A stretch of DNA of 64,000 bases, from NCBI GenBank assembly GCA_026261815.1, contig JAMPIT010000355.1, forward strand, positions 1 to 64,000, in the 5' to 3' direction. Below, one piece after another: positions 1-11,110 of this stretch. Source of the DNA: Monarcha castaneiventris obscurior. Lineage: Eukaryota > Chordata > Aves > Passeriformes > Monarchidae. Position 1 is the first letter of the stretch. Every line of letters starts with the position of its first letter. A program made the translations under genes and the position numbers. The notes under the pieces were generated by a model. It was not told the origin of the DNA. It made no database searches and saw only the letters and a program-made list of their open reading frames with translations.

Positions 1-640
1 GAGCCAAAGGTGACCTCTGGGTGAACCTTCCAACCAAAGGTTATCTTTGTATCTGCTCATTACCGAAATACGCATGGTCATTAGCGCTGTGATAGATGTA
101 TCCCCTCATTAGTGAAACATGTATTGACCTTTCTGTATTTAGAAGCTGGATAAGGCCATGAAATCCGACATCTGGCCTTGTTTGGGGCTGTATGGTCAAA
201 GTCATCTCCCTTGGTTCTTCCTTGAGCCCTGGCCAGGCTTAGGAGGAACCCAAGAGGAGGATGAAACCAGATGTTCCCGCACTAGAAGTGCTATCAGTTT
301 GTTCATTCAGCACTGTCAAAGCTGGGCCCTCTCCCAGTGGAGTTGGAGCCTCAGCTGTGGGTGGAGGCCGCTGCAGGAATTCCCAGTGTCCGGGAGTGGC
401 TCTCCAGGCCTTGGCTGGGACAGCTTCCCCCAGCTGATGTGTGGGTCTGGGTGATGGGAAAGTCTGAGGGCAACTGCTGCTGGATCTTGGTTAATCACTG
501 GGGACAATCTTTGGCAGTGATGATTGGGGGCATTGCTGAGCTGCTTCTTTTGGGATTCTTTGCTGCTGTGAACTGTAGGAAATGACAGGGGTTCCTTCAG
601 TTGGTGTCTGTGTCTGTGGTGCTGACCCTGCCCACTGACA
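1..640 (+). repeat. Partial 5' LTR of ERV-L-like copy A
   Basis: Positions 1-640 match 4317-4946 with moderate divergence and end in the same CA, after which the two sequences differ. That is the behaviour of a 5' and 3' LTR pair. The start of the LTR lies left of the window. Small open frames in this stretch (for example 158-454) are inside the LTR and are not genes. Confidence 0.7.
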
Positions 641-1029
641 CCAAAATTGGCGTGGTCTGGCCAGATCACAGCAAAATGTCACTTTTTAAATGTAAATGTA
701 AGGAATCAGCGCTGTCCGAAATTCCTGGATGGGAAGAGCTTCCCTGGAGTTCACTGGCTCTGGAGTGGGCTGAGGTCGGAGCACCGTGCGAGCACTGGGG
801 CAGTCGGTTAAAAGGAGCTGAAGCACTGGATGTCTTCAAATGCATCCAAAAACTGGATGTGGAAAAAGGAAAAGAGCTTGTGGGTTTGGGAAGATGAGGA
901 TGAATTTTGTTAACAGCATATTGGAAACAGCACAAACAGAAGGAACAGTTGTTGTTGGAACGCTCCCACATGGAGCAATAGAAGAAGTTTTTAATCTTGC
1001 TCAGATTCATTTCTGCAAGTGAAATAATG

Positions 1030-1175
1030 TTAATATATTAAATAATTATATACATACTTTAATTTTTGAAAGACCTTTATATATATATATAGATAAATAT
1101 ATATTTAATATATCAGTAGGTCTATATATATCTGTATATCTATCTATATCTGTAGCTGTATAATAAATATAATGC
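1030..1175. repeat. AT-rich (TATA/TATC)n tract inside ERV leader
   Basis: The stretch is dominated by TATATA, TATC and ATATTTA strings. The same tract occurs at 56420-56575 in copy B with a slightly different length, so it is an internal part of the element that varies by repeat slippage. Confidence 0.7.
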
Positions 1176-1229
1176 TAAATAGTGCTGACAATACTAATTT
1201 GTTAGCTTTGGCTGCTCAGGGGTGTAACA

Positions 1230-1500
1230 CAAAACACCCTACAGAAAATGATTGGCCAGGACTGGAACCTCAGTGATAAACTTTGTGAGATTGCATACAA
1301 CAAATAAAGGAGGAAGGGATGAAACTGGCTATTTTTATAGGATTTGCTGATACTGTCATGTGGAATGCTTTGTCTGTTACTGGGAAAAAGACAGTGATGA
1401 AGACTGCTGGGTTTTTCATATCCCAGACTATCCACAAGCTGCAGGATTGGTTGAACGGATGAAGGGGTTGTCCAAAGAGCAGCTGACAAAATGAGGAGAT
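1230..1500 (+). pseudogene. Retroviral integrase remnant (ERV-L-like)
   Basis: Across frame changes the stretch encodes an integrase-like core end: a YPQAAGLVER-type motif carrying the catalytic Glu near 1430-1460, followed by a run resembling the post-core helix. Stops separate the pieces and no complete catalytic triad can be read. It leads directly into the dUTPase frame. The assignment rests on the motif and on gene order. Confidence 0.55.
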
Positions 1501-1939
1501 GGGAAGCTGTCCCGATGGAGAACCTATCTCCCAGATGTGCTCCATGCCCTTACCAATGGGCCCCTGGGGAAATGGAAACCCCCTGGATGTGCAGGGCTGC
1601 ACCCAGTTTGCAAAGACACCCATGGACAGGGAGACTTGGACTGCCTGGGAAGTTGTTCTGGGTGCAATGGGCCCTGACAGGGCCACCCCAGAGGCTGCAG
1701 GGCTGGGCCTTCATGCATCAGGATTAATTGGGATCGATCAGAAGCAAGTGAGAGTTACCAGTACAGGAATAGGAATTCAGATTCCTCCAGGACACTTTGG
1801 ATTGATCACTGCTCCCTGGAGCTTGGCCTTGCAAAGTGTTCATATCATGGGAGGAGGAATTGATGCAGATTATCAAGGAGGAATCAAAGTAATTCTGTTA
1901 AATGATAGTGAACAAGATTGGATTATTGTTGGGGTTTAG
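1499..1939 (+). pseudogene. Retroviral dUTPase domain, copy A
   Basis: An open frame of 146 codons carries a trimeric dUTPase fold. Motif I reads AGLGLHAS at residues 67-74, motif II PWSLA at 106-110, and motif [12 protein letters not shown] at 119-127. dUTPases hydrolyse dUTP to keep uracil out of viral DNA. The Asp expected in motif I (AGxDL) is Gly here and also in copy B, so the change predates the duplication or was shared by the source element. The uracil-stacking Asp-Tyr of motif III is present. The last codons (after WII) come from the solo LTR inserted at 1927. There is no evidence of expression. Confidence 0.75.
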
Positions 1940-2822
1940 GATTTTAGCCTGTTTTTTCTCTTAAAAGAATTTTTCCCCATACTAGTTGCCAGGAGACAAA
2001 CTATTGAGTACTTAAAAGAAACAAAAGACCTGGCCACATGGGCGGGGTCCAACGAGCCACCCTTTTGTCACCTGGGGTGGTGAGACACCCGGGGGCTGCC
2101 TGATGTTCTCAGCGTTCAGTCTGGGAGCTGCCTGCCTTTGGTGTGGACGTCTCGGTCAGCACTACAAGCTTCTGCTTCTTCGGCTGTTTGCTTTCTACGG
2201 GCAAACCCCGGGATTTCTAAGCCTGCTCTTCTCCCTGCCCGCTGGGGGCTGGGCACTGCCACTCGGCCCTTGCCGCTGCTCGGAGCTGTCGCTACTCTGT
2301 AGCTCCTACGCTGTGACCTGCCGGGTTTTCTGCTGCAGCGCCGGAGTTCGTTGCATCTCGCCTGCCACCCGAGATCTGCGCTCGCCCCTGCTGTTCCAGC
2401 CTGCTGTTCCTGAGGATCCAGCCAGACGCCCAGGGGTTTTGTGAGGCTTTTCATCCATCCCTTCCCGGGACCCCGCCATTACCAGTGCTGCCTGAGCTCG
2501 CTGGGGGAACCATCGCACCCGCCCTGCTCACCGGGAGCCGCCCCACAGGAACTGCACTCAGGGAAAAGTGCCCGAGGCCAAGAGAGGCCGGCACTGGGTT
2601 TGTGCTGCTGATTGCTGTTACTGCCACAGTTACTGTTGTTTGTTTGTGTTGTTATACATATATATTTATTAGTAAAGAACTGTTATTCCTATCCCTCATA
2701 TCTTTGCCTGAAAGCCCCTTATTTTCAAATTTATAATGATTTGGAGGGAAGGGGGTTGCATTTTCCATTTCAGGGGAGGCTCCTGCCTTTCCTGTCTGAC
2801 ACCTGTCTTTCAAACCAAGACA
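1927..2822 (-). mobile_element. Solo LTR (TGTCTTGG type) with 5-bp TSD
   Basis: This 896-bp LTR runs on the minus strand from TGTCTTGGTTTGAAAG (ending at 2822) to CCCCAACA (at 1927). It is flanked by ATTAT at 1922-1926 and 2823-2827. Copy B of the host element reads straight through this point near 57309-57316 with a single ATTAT, so it is the empty site. A second LTR of the family lies at 11231-12115 on the plus strand. Similar LTRs are abundant in songbird genomes. No internal region remains, so it arose by LTR-LTR recombination. Confidence 0.9.
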
Positions 2823-2829
2823 ATTATTT

Positions 2830-3480
2830 AACCCCATGACAGGCTAGCACAATTATTGATATTGCAGTTTTCAAAGCAATTGTGAAAAAAGGAGATCCAC
2901 CTCCAGTCAGCAATGTTGGTGGAGATAAAGAGTTTGGATCCAGCAGTCCTAATAATGGAGCCAGAGTGTGGGTCCAGAGGCCCAATGGCCCTCCCGAGGC
3001 AGCTGAAGGAACGGCTCTGGGGAAAGACAGCACTGTTTGAATCCTGGAACCTGGGCAGGAACGATGGCAATGTGTCCCTGCAGCCAAGTGTTCTGCGTGA
3101 GAACAAGGTGATGTTCTAGGATATTGTACTACAGATCCTGCCAGACCAAATCTCCCTGTTTGCCCCAACGGCCCCTTTGGAAACTGCTCTGATCCACGGG
3201 GCTCCATGTGAAGGCTGATGTGACACTGAGTGACTTCCACAGGAATTCCAAGCAGGAGCCTGGGTGCCCCTCAGGGACTGGGACCCGGCACCTCTCCAGC
3301 TGAAGGGGAAAGGACCCCAGCAAGCCTTGTTACCCCCAGACACCGCGGTAAAGCTGAACAGCAAAGGGCTCTGGGGGCATTATTCTGGAATTAAAAAGAT
3401 GTCAGCTCCATGGACAATGGAATTATTGTTCCTAACCCGAATGAGACTGAGGAAAAATATTGATGCCTCCCTTTAGGGTA
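2830..3480 (+). pseudogene. ERV coding remnant between dUTPase and env
   Basis: Broken frames carry a GARVWVQRPNGPP-type string near 2960-2990 and a W-rich piece soon after. These could be a C-terminal integrase domain or the start of an env surface subunit. Stops occur about every 30-40 codons. The same broken frames are present at 57325-57970, so most damage is shared by both copies. Confidence 0.4.
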
Positions 3481-3589
3481 CTTCAGCAACAACTGCAAGA
3501 AGAGTTTCATGTTAAGAAAACATTTTGCATCCAAAGAGTGCCTTGGATTTTAGAAAGCAAAAGATTCTGGTTCACCCTGTGCCCCATGT

Positions 3590-3935
3590 GCGCTGCCTCG
3601 TCCTGTGGAGTTTACATTAACGAGCTAAGTCGATTATTAGAAGAAGTAGCCAATGATGCTGTTAAAATATCCAACAGCACATCCTGGGAGCTCCAACAAA
3701 CACAAATGGGGGCTCTGCAGACCCGCATGGCCTTGGATTATCTGCTTGCTGGCCAAGGAGGAACCTGGGCTGTTCTAGGACAGGAATGTTGCACTTCTGT
3801 CACTGATGGGTTTTTGAAGTCCAACCAGGAATCACCTCGATGGAAAGAGCAGTAGAAGAGAGGCAGAAAGAAGAAAATTCTTCTTGGTGGGATTGGCTTC
3901 ATGGCTGCCAAACTGGAGGCTGCTGCGAAATGCAT
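3590..3935 (+). pseudogene. Retroviral env transmembrane-subunit remnant, copy A
   Basis: A frame open from about 3460 to 3855 contains LQTRMALDYLLAGQGG followed by a Cys-Cys pair (near 3787-3792). This is the heptad-repeat and disulphide-loop region of retroviral env transmembrane subunits. A membrane-proximal Trp-rich piece follows in another frame near 3880. The surface subunit and membrane anchor are not readable as a single frame. It is an old, inactive copy. Confidence 0.65.
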
Positions 3936-4079
3936 TTGTGGCAGTCACTGTAACCATTGCAGTGTGAGCACTTGGTGTGTTCTGATTCTGTGTTAGAGCT
4001 GTTGTGACACTTTGTGCTGGAAAATGGAGCACTGAGACTTGTCTAAAAAGAGACACAATCTCAAGAAAAAAGGGGGATT

Positions 4080-4946
4080 TGATAAATAACAGAGAATAGC
4101 AACTAAATAGGCATGTTTTAAAAAGAATGTGAATTATAGCTCTGAGCGATGAACTTGAGCAGCACTTAACTGAAGAACAAGAGGCCATGCCTTTATGCCT
4201 AATTCGTGAATCGAAAGAACTGTTATGAAGGTTGTAATTCGTCTCTAGGTCAAAGGACTGATTGAAGTACCAAGGTCTGTACACCAGGCCCTGAGTGAGG
4301 CCTGAACACCAGGCCCTGAGCCAAAGCTGACCTCCTGATGAACCTTCTAAAAAATGTTATATTTGTATCCCAGTCATTAACTCATCAACAAACATCTATT
4401 ATCAATATTATCTATGTACCTGAGCATTGGTGTAATATGGATTTACCGTTCTGTATTTAGAAACCAGACAAGGCCCCATCTGGCCTTGTTTGTGGGTGTA
4501 GGATCAAAGTCAACTCCTTTGGCTCCTCTTTGAGCCCTGGCCAGCCTTTGGGAGAAACCAAACAGGAAGATGAATCCAGATGTTCCTGCACTAGAAGTGC
4601 TGTCAGCTTGTTTGTGTAACAGTGGAAAAGCTGGGCCCTCTCCCAGTGGGGTTGGAGCCTCAGCTGTGGGTGGAGGCCGCTGCAGGAATTCCCAGTGTCC
4701 GGGAGTGGCTCCAGTCCTCGGCTGGGACAGCTTCCCCCAGCTGATGTGTGGGTCTGGGTGATGGGAAAGTCTGAGGGTAACTGCTGCTGGATCTTGGTTA
4801 ATCACTGGGGACAATCTTTGGCAGTGATGACTGGGGGCATTGCTGAGCTGCTCCTTTTGGGATTCTTTGCAGTTTTGCATTATAATAAATCACACAGTTC
4901 CTTCAGTTGGTGTCTGTGTCTGTGGTGCTGACCCTGCCCACCGGCA
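4080..4946 (+). repeat. 3' LTR of ERV-L-like copy A
   Basis: The LTR starts after a purine tract (AAGAAAAAAGGGGGA) at TGATAAATAAC and ends at CA (4946). AATAAA at 4884-4889 can serve as its polyadenylation signal. Positions 4317-4946 pair with the 5' LTR at 1-640; divergence is clearly higher than between copies A and B. Confidence 0.7.
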
Positions 4947-6016
4947 AAACTGACACTGTGGGCCCAGAGAACCAAAGGTGCCTTGTGACACTGCGGGGCC
5001 TCGTGTGACCAAGGGGCCATTGTGACATTGTGGGGCTCATGGAACGAAGGGGCCAGTGTGACACTGTGGGGACTCGTAGAACCAGGGCTCCATTGTTTTC
5101 CTCTCCCTGGCACTGCCCAGTGCAGCCTCTCCCTGCCCCTGCAGAGCAGCAGAGTCAGGGCTGGCCCTGCAGCAGGAACTGGAGGCACTGCAGGTCAGGG
5201 ACAGCCACTCTGTGTCTGGAATGCTCAGGAAATCCTCAGCTCGGGCAGCTCCTGCAGCCCCAGGGCCAGCCCCGCTGGCCAGCACAGCAGCAGAGTGTTG
5301 GCACCGGGCTCCTCAGGCAGCTCCTGCTGGCCCAGGCCCAGGGCAGCCTCTTGCCAGGGCTCCTGTGCACACACACGGGCTCCTGCTCTGCTCCTTGCCC
5401 ATGCCAGCTGCCCACAGAGCCTTTGCCAGGGGAACACGTCTGTGCTGGCCTGAGCAGCCATTACTGCAGCCCTGCCCTGCTGCCCAGAGCCCCCGAGCTG
5501 GGGGTGCTGCTCTGCAGAGCTCGGGGGCTGTGCTTCCCGGGGCCCTGGGCTGGCTCTGCTGGGCTCTGCTGCTCAGCCTGGGGGACAGAGGAAGCTGCTG
5601 TTGCCTGCACTGACCCCCTCCCACACAGGCTCTGCTGTGCCCATGGAGGCTGCTCAGGGCTGCCTGCCTTGTTTCAGGGCTGCCCTGTGGCCTTGGGGCT
5701 GCCTTGCATCCCCCTGGGGAAGTTCCCTGAGGGTCAGAGCAGTCAGTGCCCAGACTCCTTTCCCTGTGCCTGCTGTGTCCCCTGGGATGCAGAGCTCTCC
5801 TGGCTCCCAGCAGACATTCAGTCCTTTATCTCTGCCTGACCCCACCCTGGGCAGGACTCTGCTCCAGGGCTCCATTCACTCCTGACTCCGTGGGCCGGGC
5901 TGTCCCTGCAGATCCTCTGTGCTCTCCTGGCAGGTTCTGGTGTCCTACAGAAAAGTGCTCACCTGCCACCAGAGCCACCACGAGCTGCAGAGCCCCAGGC
6001 AGGTGACCTGGAGATC
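4947..6016. other. GC-rich non-coding stretch with degenerate minisatellite
   Basis: Positions 4960-5095 hold four degenerate units of a 36-38 bp minisatellite (TGTGACANTGTGGGGCTC type) that recurs at 18725-18835, 43355-43535 and 44600-44690. From 5096 to 6016 the sequence is GC- and CTG/CAG-rich with several overlapping open frames on both strands and no recognisable protein. I see no gene. Confidence 0.5.
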
Positions 6017-6022
6017 ATTTGT

Positions 6023-6379
6023 TGTTGCTAAGCATGGGAAAACTGTCAGCTGTGCCCCAGCTAAGTTCTGTAACCATCCTTATCAGAGCCTGAGGAATGT
6101 GAGAACTGCTAAATTAAGAAGGTGGATGTTAGAAGAAAAGAATAACAAAGCAGCAAGAAAGCAGAGAAAGAGGGACTGTACCAACCTGGACTAGAACCAA
6201 TCACGTTTCCTGAGAGCCACATGCAGGGTGTGTGGACAATGTGAATAGTCCAATTAGCTTACGCGTGATCGTGTGAATGACACTTACCGAAATGCATAAG
6301 AATGGAAGAATGTAAACAATAAATTAGATTCCTGCGCAATCATATTGATTCGTTGTCCAGGGGTCTCGTTTCCCCTGCA
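6023..6379 (+). repeat. 5' LTR of provirus 6023-13619
   Basis: This 357-bp LTR begins TGTTGCTAAGC and ends CCCCTGCA. AATAAA is at 6318-6323. Against the 3' LTR I find two indels (4 bp near 6074 and 18 bp near 6325) and one substitution (C/T near the end); otherwise the two look identical by eye. Confidence 0.9.
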
Positions 6380-6382
6380 TAT

Positions 6383-6400
6383 TGGTGCCGCCGACGTGAT
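6383..6400 (+). promoter_or_regulatory. Primer-binding site, tRNA-Trp-like
   Basis: TGGTGCCGCCGACGTGAT differs at two of 18 positions from the tRNA-Trp primer site used by avian leukosis/sarcoma viruses (TGGTGACCCCGACGTGAT). It starts three bases after the LTR end, the normal spacing. This is the start point for minus-strand DNA synthesis. Confidence 0.8.
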
Positions 6401-9400
6401 AAACGTTCGGTAATGAAACAGACTGAATCCCTTTAGGGCATGAAGTGGGGTCTGGTGGAGTGAAAAGGGGGGGGGGCCCTGGCTGGATCTTGCCGTGGCT
6501 GGCCCATGGCAAGGGGAGTCGGAGACGACTCGCTCGGAGTTTGGGGGCCAAAGAATGCTCCTGGGAAAAGTGGGCCGAAGAAAGCTCCTGGGAAAAGAAC
6601 TCCGGAAAAGATTTCGCTGCAGCGGTAACACCCGAGAGGTGAGGCCAGGGGGCTGGAGTATGGCAGAGGGACTGTTAAAAGGAAAGCAGGACGCCTCTCG
6701 GCATCCTCCAGTCTATTCTCTTCGTGAGAGATATTAAATTATGACCCAGGAGGTCTTGCAAAGACTGCTGAGTTGGGGTCGAGAGAGAGGATTTTTGCCA
6801 CCCACGAAAGTATTCATACTGGAGTGGTAAAGGCTCAGAATTGCTCTCTGGGACACTGTAAGTGCTGCAGGAAAAGAAAGTCAGAGGTTCAGTTATGCTT
6901 TGGGAGGTGATAAGAACAGCATAAGGCAAACAGAAGCGGAAAAAACAGCTGGGCAGAAGTGGCACCGTGTCCAGAGCCAAGCTGCCTTTCTGGCGTACAC
7001 ATGGGAATTCTTTGGGGAGGTGAACCCCGTAATATTGTCCTTACCCTCCGTGCACCCAGAGCCAGGGGGAGAGGCACCTCACACCGTGCCAGAACCAGAG
7101 AGAACCCCATTTTACAGCCTCTAACGCTGCCTGCGAAGTGTCCTGTGGTGTTCCCTGAAGGGTTAACAGCAGCGAGGAGGGAGGTGAGTGTGTTCCACCG
7201 CTACCCCCCCCCCCCACAGCCTGATCCACTGCGGCTTATCGGAGGAGGGGATGGGCGAGCAGCTTCTGCAGACCGCACAGGAGGAGCCCGCCTGCTCCCC
7301 CGGCCGAGAGCTGAAATTCGAACTGTAACAAATCTCAGGCTGCCCAGAACATTGAATATAATTGGAAGCACAGCAGAAACAGCAAGGGAGAAGCATATGG
7401 CATCTGGGGGCATGCAGGGAAATGCGGGCTCATCTCAGACGGTTTTGCAGTCCGCGGAGCGAGCCGTTCGGGGCTTGAGCAGACAGAGCAACAAAAGCAG
7501 CTTTAGACAAAAACCCATATCTGCACTGTACGGTCCCCCTGAGTTGCCTGCTTTTGAGCAGAATGCTGCAGAATCCAGCCTTAAGAGCTTCGCTCCGGAA
7601 GTTTGTAATACAGTTGCAAAGTTATGGACTATTCTGTACAACAAAATGGCAGCGCCCTGGTTACCATTGTAAACAAAGTTACATACTTCCGTCTCCGCCA
7701 TCTTGTGACCAACAAGTTACTTGTCCTCTGGCTGCAGCGCCACCTGTGGCTGCTTCTATTATTGCACCCTCAGATACAAAAAATAAACAGCCACAGAGAA
7801 TAAGGAGATGCAGCAACACCAAGCCACAGAAAATACAACGTGGAACATGCGTCAACAATCCTGCAGATCCTGTAGATCTACAGCAGCTCTTGAGAGAAAA
7901 TAATTGGAGCAGGCCAATTTCGAGGATCAGTTGTAAAGGGAACTCTCAACTCTGACTTCAGTCTTGTTGTATTTAACTGATGTTAGGTTTAAGTTGTGTT
8001 CATTTAATTCCTGTTAAGTTTAAGTTATGTTCAGATTAATTCTTGTTTAGTTTCAGTGATGTTAACTTTAGATTGAAAGATACAGTTCTTTTATTATAAG
8101 GATAAGATTGAACCAATCGAAATAATTATGATGAATTGGCAAGTAACTCTTCAAAAATATAAGATAATAAGTTGTAAAGGTATATGAAATGTGGCTTTTT
8201 AAAGCCTCAGATTAATTGAAAATTCCATGGGTATAAGTGTTCTGCATTGGTCAATTGTGATGGTTATTCATGACAATCTTTGCTGTTTTATCTTTCATAG
8301 GTAGCAGAAAAGGATGAGTAACAATTCCAGACTATGCATATGATTGATTATAAGGTGTTTAGTACTTTCTTTCTTGCTTTTGCTTTGCTTTATTGTCATA
8401 TACACATAAGTGTGCAAGAAAATGTAACTTCGATTTCCTAGGTCAGTTGCCCCTGTTGTATTAACGATTCTGAATATGTTCTTAGTGTCATATTGTGAAT
8501 TCACAGGCATGTCATGAAGGGCATCATCCAGAAGATATTATTCTATGTTATGCATATGCATTTCTTTGGTTGTTTGCAGTTTTTTCGTGGTACCACTAAT
8601 GACTTTGTTAAGGATAAATGACAAAGCCGACTGCTTTACAGACTTTCACATACTGTTGTATAGCTATTTGCAAGACATGGATCCTTTTAGGAAACTCTCA
8701 CAGCTGTTATTAATAAAGGCTTGTTTGTAAGATATGTTAGGGAACCCTTCCAGCTAAGGCCTTGGCTCTGGCCAAGCCCTGGCCGTACCTGGTTGGGCAA
8801 CATGCCAACAGACCCAGGTGTTTCTGCACTAAAACTGTAATTAAGTCACCTTGACTTGCTAATTCGGATGTATAGGAGCTGGACCCCCTTTTCGAGGTAC
8901 ATTGGGAAGCCTTGCCCGGGAAGGTTTTTCCAGGTCCTCGTGAGGTGGAGTCACTGGCTATGGCAGACTCTGGATGATAGGTCAGTATTTAGGCAATTGA
9001 AAGTGCATTGTTCTAAGTTACTGTCCTTTTATCATGTGCTGTGGATTGTATGTATTATCCTGTTTGTTCTTGCTTGGTGTGACTTTACTGTCTCATAGCA
9101 TGTGTTCGCTTACTGTTATGTTGCCTTTATGTTCACAGTGACAGCTGCACAGGTTATCACTGAACAGAAATGAAGAATGGCTCCCCAAGAACATTTGGAT
9201 AGTGCACTATTTACACTAAAAGTTTTTGCAGGTAGAGCATCAATTTGATCCCTGGCAGAATGATGCCAGTCTGAAGATTTGTGTGTGTGGAACCAATTTC
9301 CAAAAGGTTTGATGTAAGAGTCCATAATTGAGTGTGTAATAGCAACACCTAGCTAATTTACTAACCTAGAAGAGAAGGTACACAAGTGTTTTATTGCCAG

Positions 9401-9430
9401 CAAGTCTAAAGTGGTTACCTGTTTGTCTGG
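6401..9430 (+). other. Leader and gag-position region, no recognisable gag
   Basis: The region sits where gag and protease should be. It has a 100-200 codon open stretch (6959-7672) and a possible splice donor (GAGG/GTGAGT near 7180), but I recognise no matrix, capsid, zinc knuckle or protease motif. From about 7970 to 9430 it is AT-rich with stops in every frame. Either gag decayed beyond reading or unrelated sequence replaced it before this copy inserted. Confidence 0.5.
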
Positions 9431-10040
9431 ATAAACATCAGTTTGCCTCTGAGAAAACAAGGCAGAGCCAGCAAAGAGGTATCAATGGGTTGTGTTGCCA
9501 CAAGGGATGCGTAAGTCTCCCGTGATGTGCCAGCTGTGTGTTGCTTGGGTGCTAGCTCCATTGGAAAAAGCAAACAAACAAACAAAACCAACCAACCAAA
9601 CAAACAAAAACAAAAAACCAAAAAGGTACCCACAGTGTCCTATCCATCATTACATGGATGATATTCTGATAGCAAGGGAACATACAGATGTTGCAAACCT
9701 GCTACCTGCTTTACAGCAGTAAATGCAAGAGGCAGGCCTTCAAATTGCTCCTGGAAAAGTCTGGCAGCAAGCCCCATGGAAATATCTGGGGATGCTTATC
9801 ACCGAAGCCCAAATTCGGTCTCAGAAATCAACAATTTGCACCGAAGTTCAGACTTTGACAGATGCTCAAGAATTAATTGGGGACATACAGTGGATTCGTG
9901 GTACCTGTGGCATAACTAATGAAGATCTTGAGTCCCTAATGCCATTGTTAAAAAGGGAAAATCAGGCCAATTTGCTGTACAAACTGTCTGAAAAAACAAC
10001 AGAAGGCCCTTACTCAAATTGCTACAAAATTGGGTAATTA
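9430..10040 (+). pseudogene. Reverse transcriptase remnant with in-frame A-rich expansion
   Basis: A frame open from about 9456 carries KRYQW, LPQGM (9495-9509), then YMDDILIA near 9650-9673, the catalytic motif of reverse transcriptase. A (CAAA)n/(CCAA)n tract at 9568-9625 sits between LPQGM and YMDD and keeps the frame open, adding about 20 residues where the family has a few. A stop at 9720-9722 is followed by the connection region (9723-10037). The fingers domain upstream is not readable. Confidence 0.75.
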
Positions 10041-10429
10041 CTTTGTAGATCATTGGTCTTCTACTTTGCCATTTTCCGTGGCTGTGTTGGCTAAAGAAAA
10101 ACATATGATGGCTATCCTGATGAAGTGGGATGGCTAAGCTAGGCAGCCACTAAAGATCTTAGAGTGGGTATTTTCGCCATTCAGCTGAGGAAAATCTGTA
10201 ACTGCATGAATGGAGGCTATAGCAAAAATTGTAATCAAGGAACAAAAGTGAACACTGGATGGAACCCCAGAATATTATTCTCCCATTAACTGAGGATTAT
10301 TTGCAATGGTCATTGCAGAACTCAGACATCTTACAATGGGCATTGTTGAATTTTCCAGGTCTCATTAGTATTCATTTTCCTCTTCATCAATTATTTTCTT
10401 TATATCAACAGGTCGAAGGGTTACCTTAG

Positions 10430-11110
10430 TTATTGAAACAACTTGTAAAAGGCCTCAGGTTTTCACTGATGCCAGTCAAAAGACTTCTAAAGCAGGACTA
10501 ACTTGGCAAGATAAAGGCAAATGGCTCAGTGAAATCCTTGAGGGCCAAGAGACTCTTTGCAGGTCCTTGAGTTACATGCAATAATCTGGGTATTTGAGAG
10601 ATGGCCAGATGACCCTGTTAACATTGTTTCTGATTCTCTTTATGTAGTCGGTGGTGTTGAGTGCATAGAACGGTCATTGCTGAAGGAAATTCAGAACCAG
10701 CGGTTGTGGCAACTCTTTGTGCAGCTATGGCAGCTGCTTAATTCCTGCAGGCAGAATTATTTCATCACCCATATACGGAGTTACTCGGGATTAATGGAAG
10801 GTCTGGCCCTGGGGAACGAGAGGGCTGATCAACTAATAGCACCACTGTGGGCCTCTGCTTCCCCCAATATTGATGAGTTTAGTCAAGCCAGAAGGGCTCA
10901 CAAGCTTTTTCATCAAAGCGCAAAGGTTCTGCACAACCAATTTGCAATATCCTTGCAAAAGGCGCAAGGAATTGTTTCAGCTTGCCCACAATGTCAGGGT
11001 ATGGTTGGCGAGTTGGGTCCCGGTGTCAATCCTCGTGGCCTAGGACCTCTGCAATTATGGCAGATTGATGTGACTATTTATGCCCTTTTGGTCGCTTCAA
11101 ATGCCTTCAT
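10430..11110 (+). pseudogene. RNase H and integrase zinc-binding domain remnant
   Basis: RNase H acidic motifs appear as FTDAS (near 10457), LELHAI (10563), VSDSLYV (10627) and ERADQL (10819), with a frame change near 10555. A frame open from 10557 to 11114 continues into an HHCC zinc domain (His-3-His near 10900-10915, CPQC near 10985) and the LWQIDVT motif that holds the first catalytic Asp of integrase. Only the 5' part of integrase is in this frame. Confidence 0.75.

Larger units (their letters stand above)
1..4946 (+). mobile_element. ERV-L-like provirus, copy A (5' end beyond window)
   Basis: The order is partial 5' LTR (1-640), leader, integrase remnant, dUTPase, env transmembrane remnant, polypurine tract (about 4064-4077) and 3' LTR (about 4080-4946). 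The end of the 5' LTR recurs at 4946, which fixes the two LTRs. A dUTPase placed after integrase is known from ERV-L (class III) pol, so I assign it there; the env-like remnant is not typical of classical ERV-L. Stops and frameshifts break all frames. A near-identical copy lies at 55353-58577. A solo LTR at 1927-2822 interrupts this copy only. Confidence 0.75.

Noticed and set aside
158..585. Short frames near the left edge repeated at 55553-55978
   Set aside because: They lie inside the ERV-L LTR and are conserved only because the element is duplicated.
640..670. Primer site of ERV-L copy A (TGGCGTGGTCTGGCCAGATC)
   Set aside because: It is at the right place but I could not match it to any tRNA 3' end, so it is not annotated as a primer site.
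5030..5839. 269-codon plus frame
   Set aside because: GC- and CTG-rich stretch open on both strands with Pro/Leu/Cys-rich low complexity and no recognised motif.
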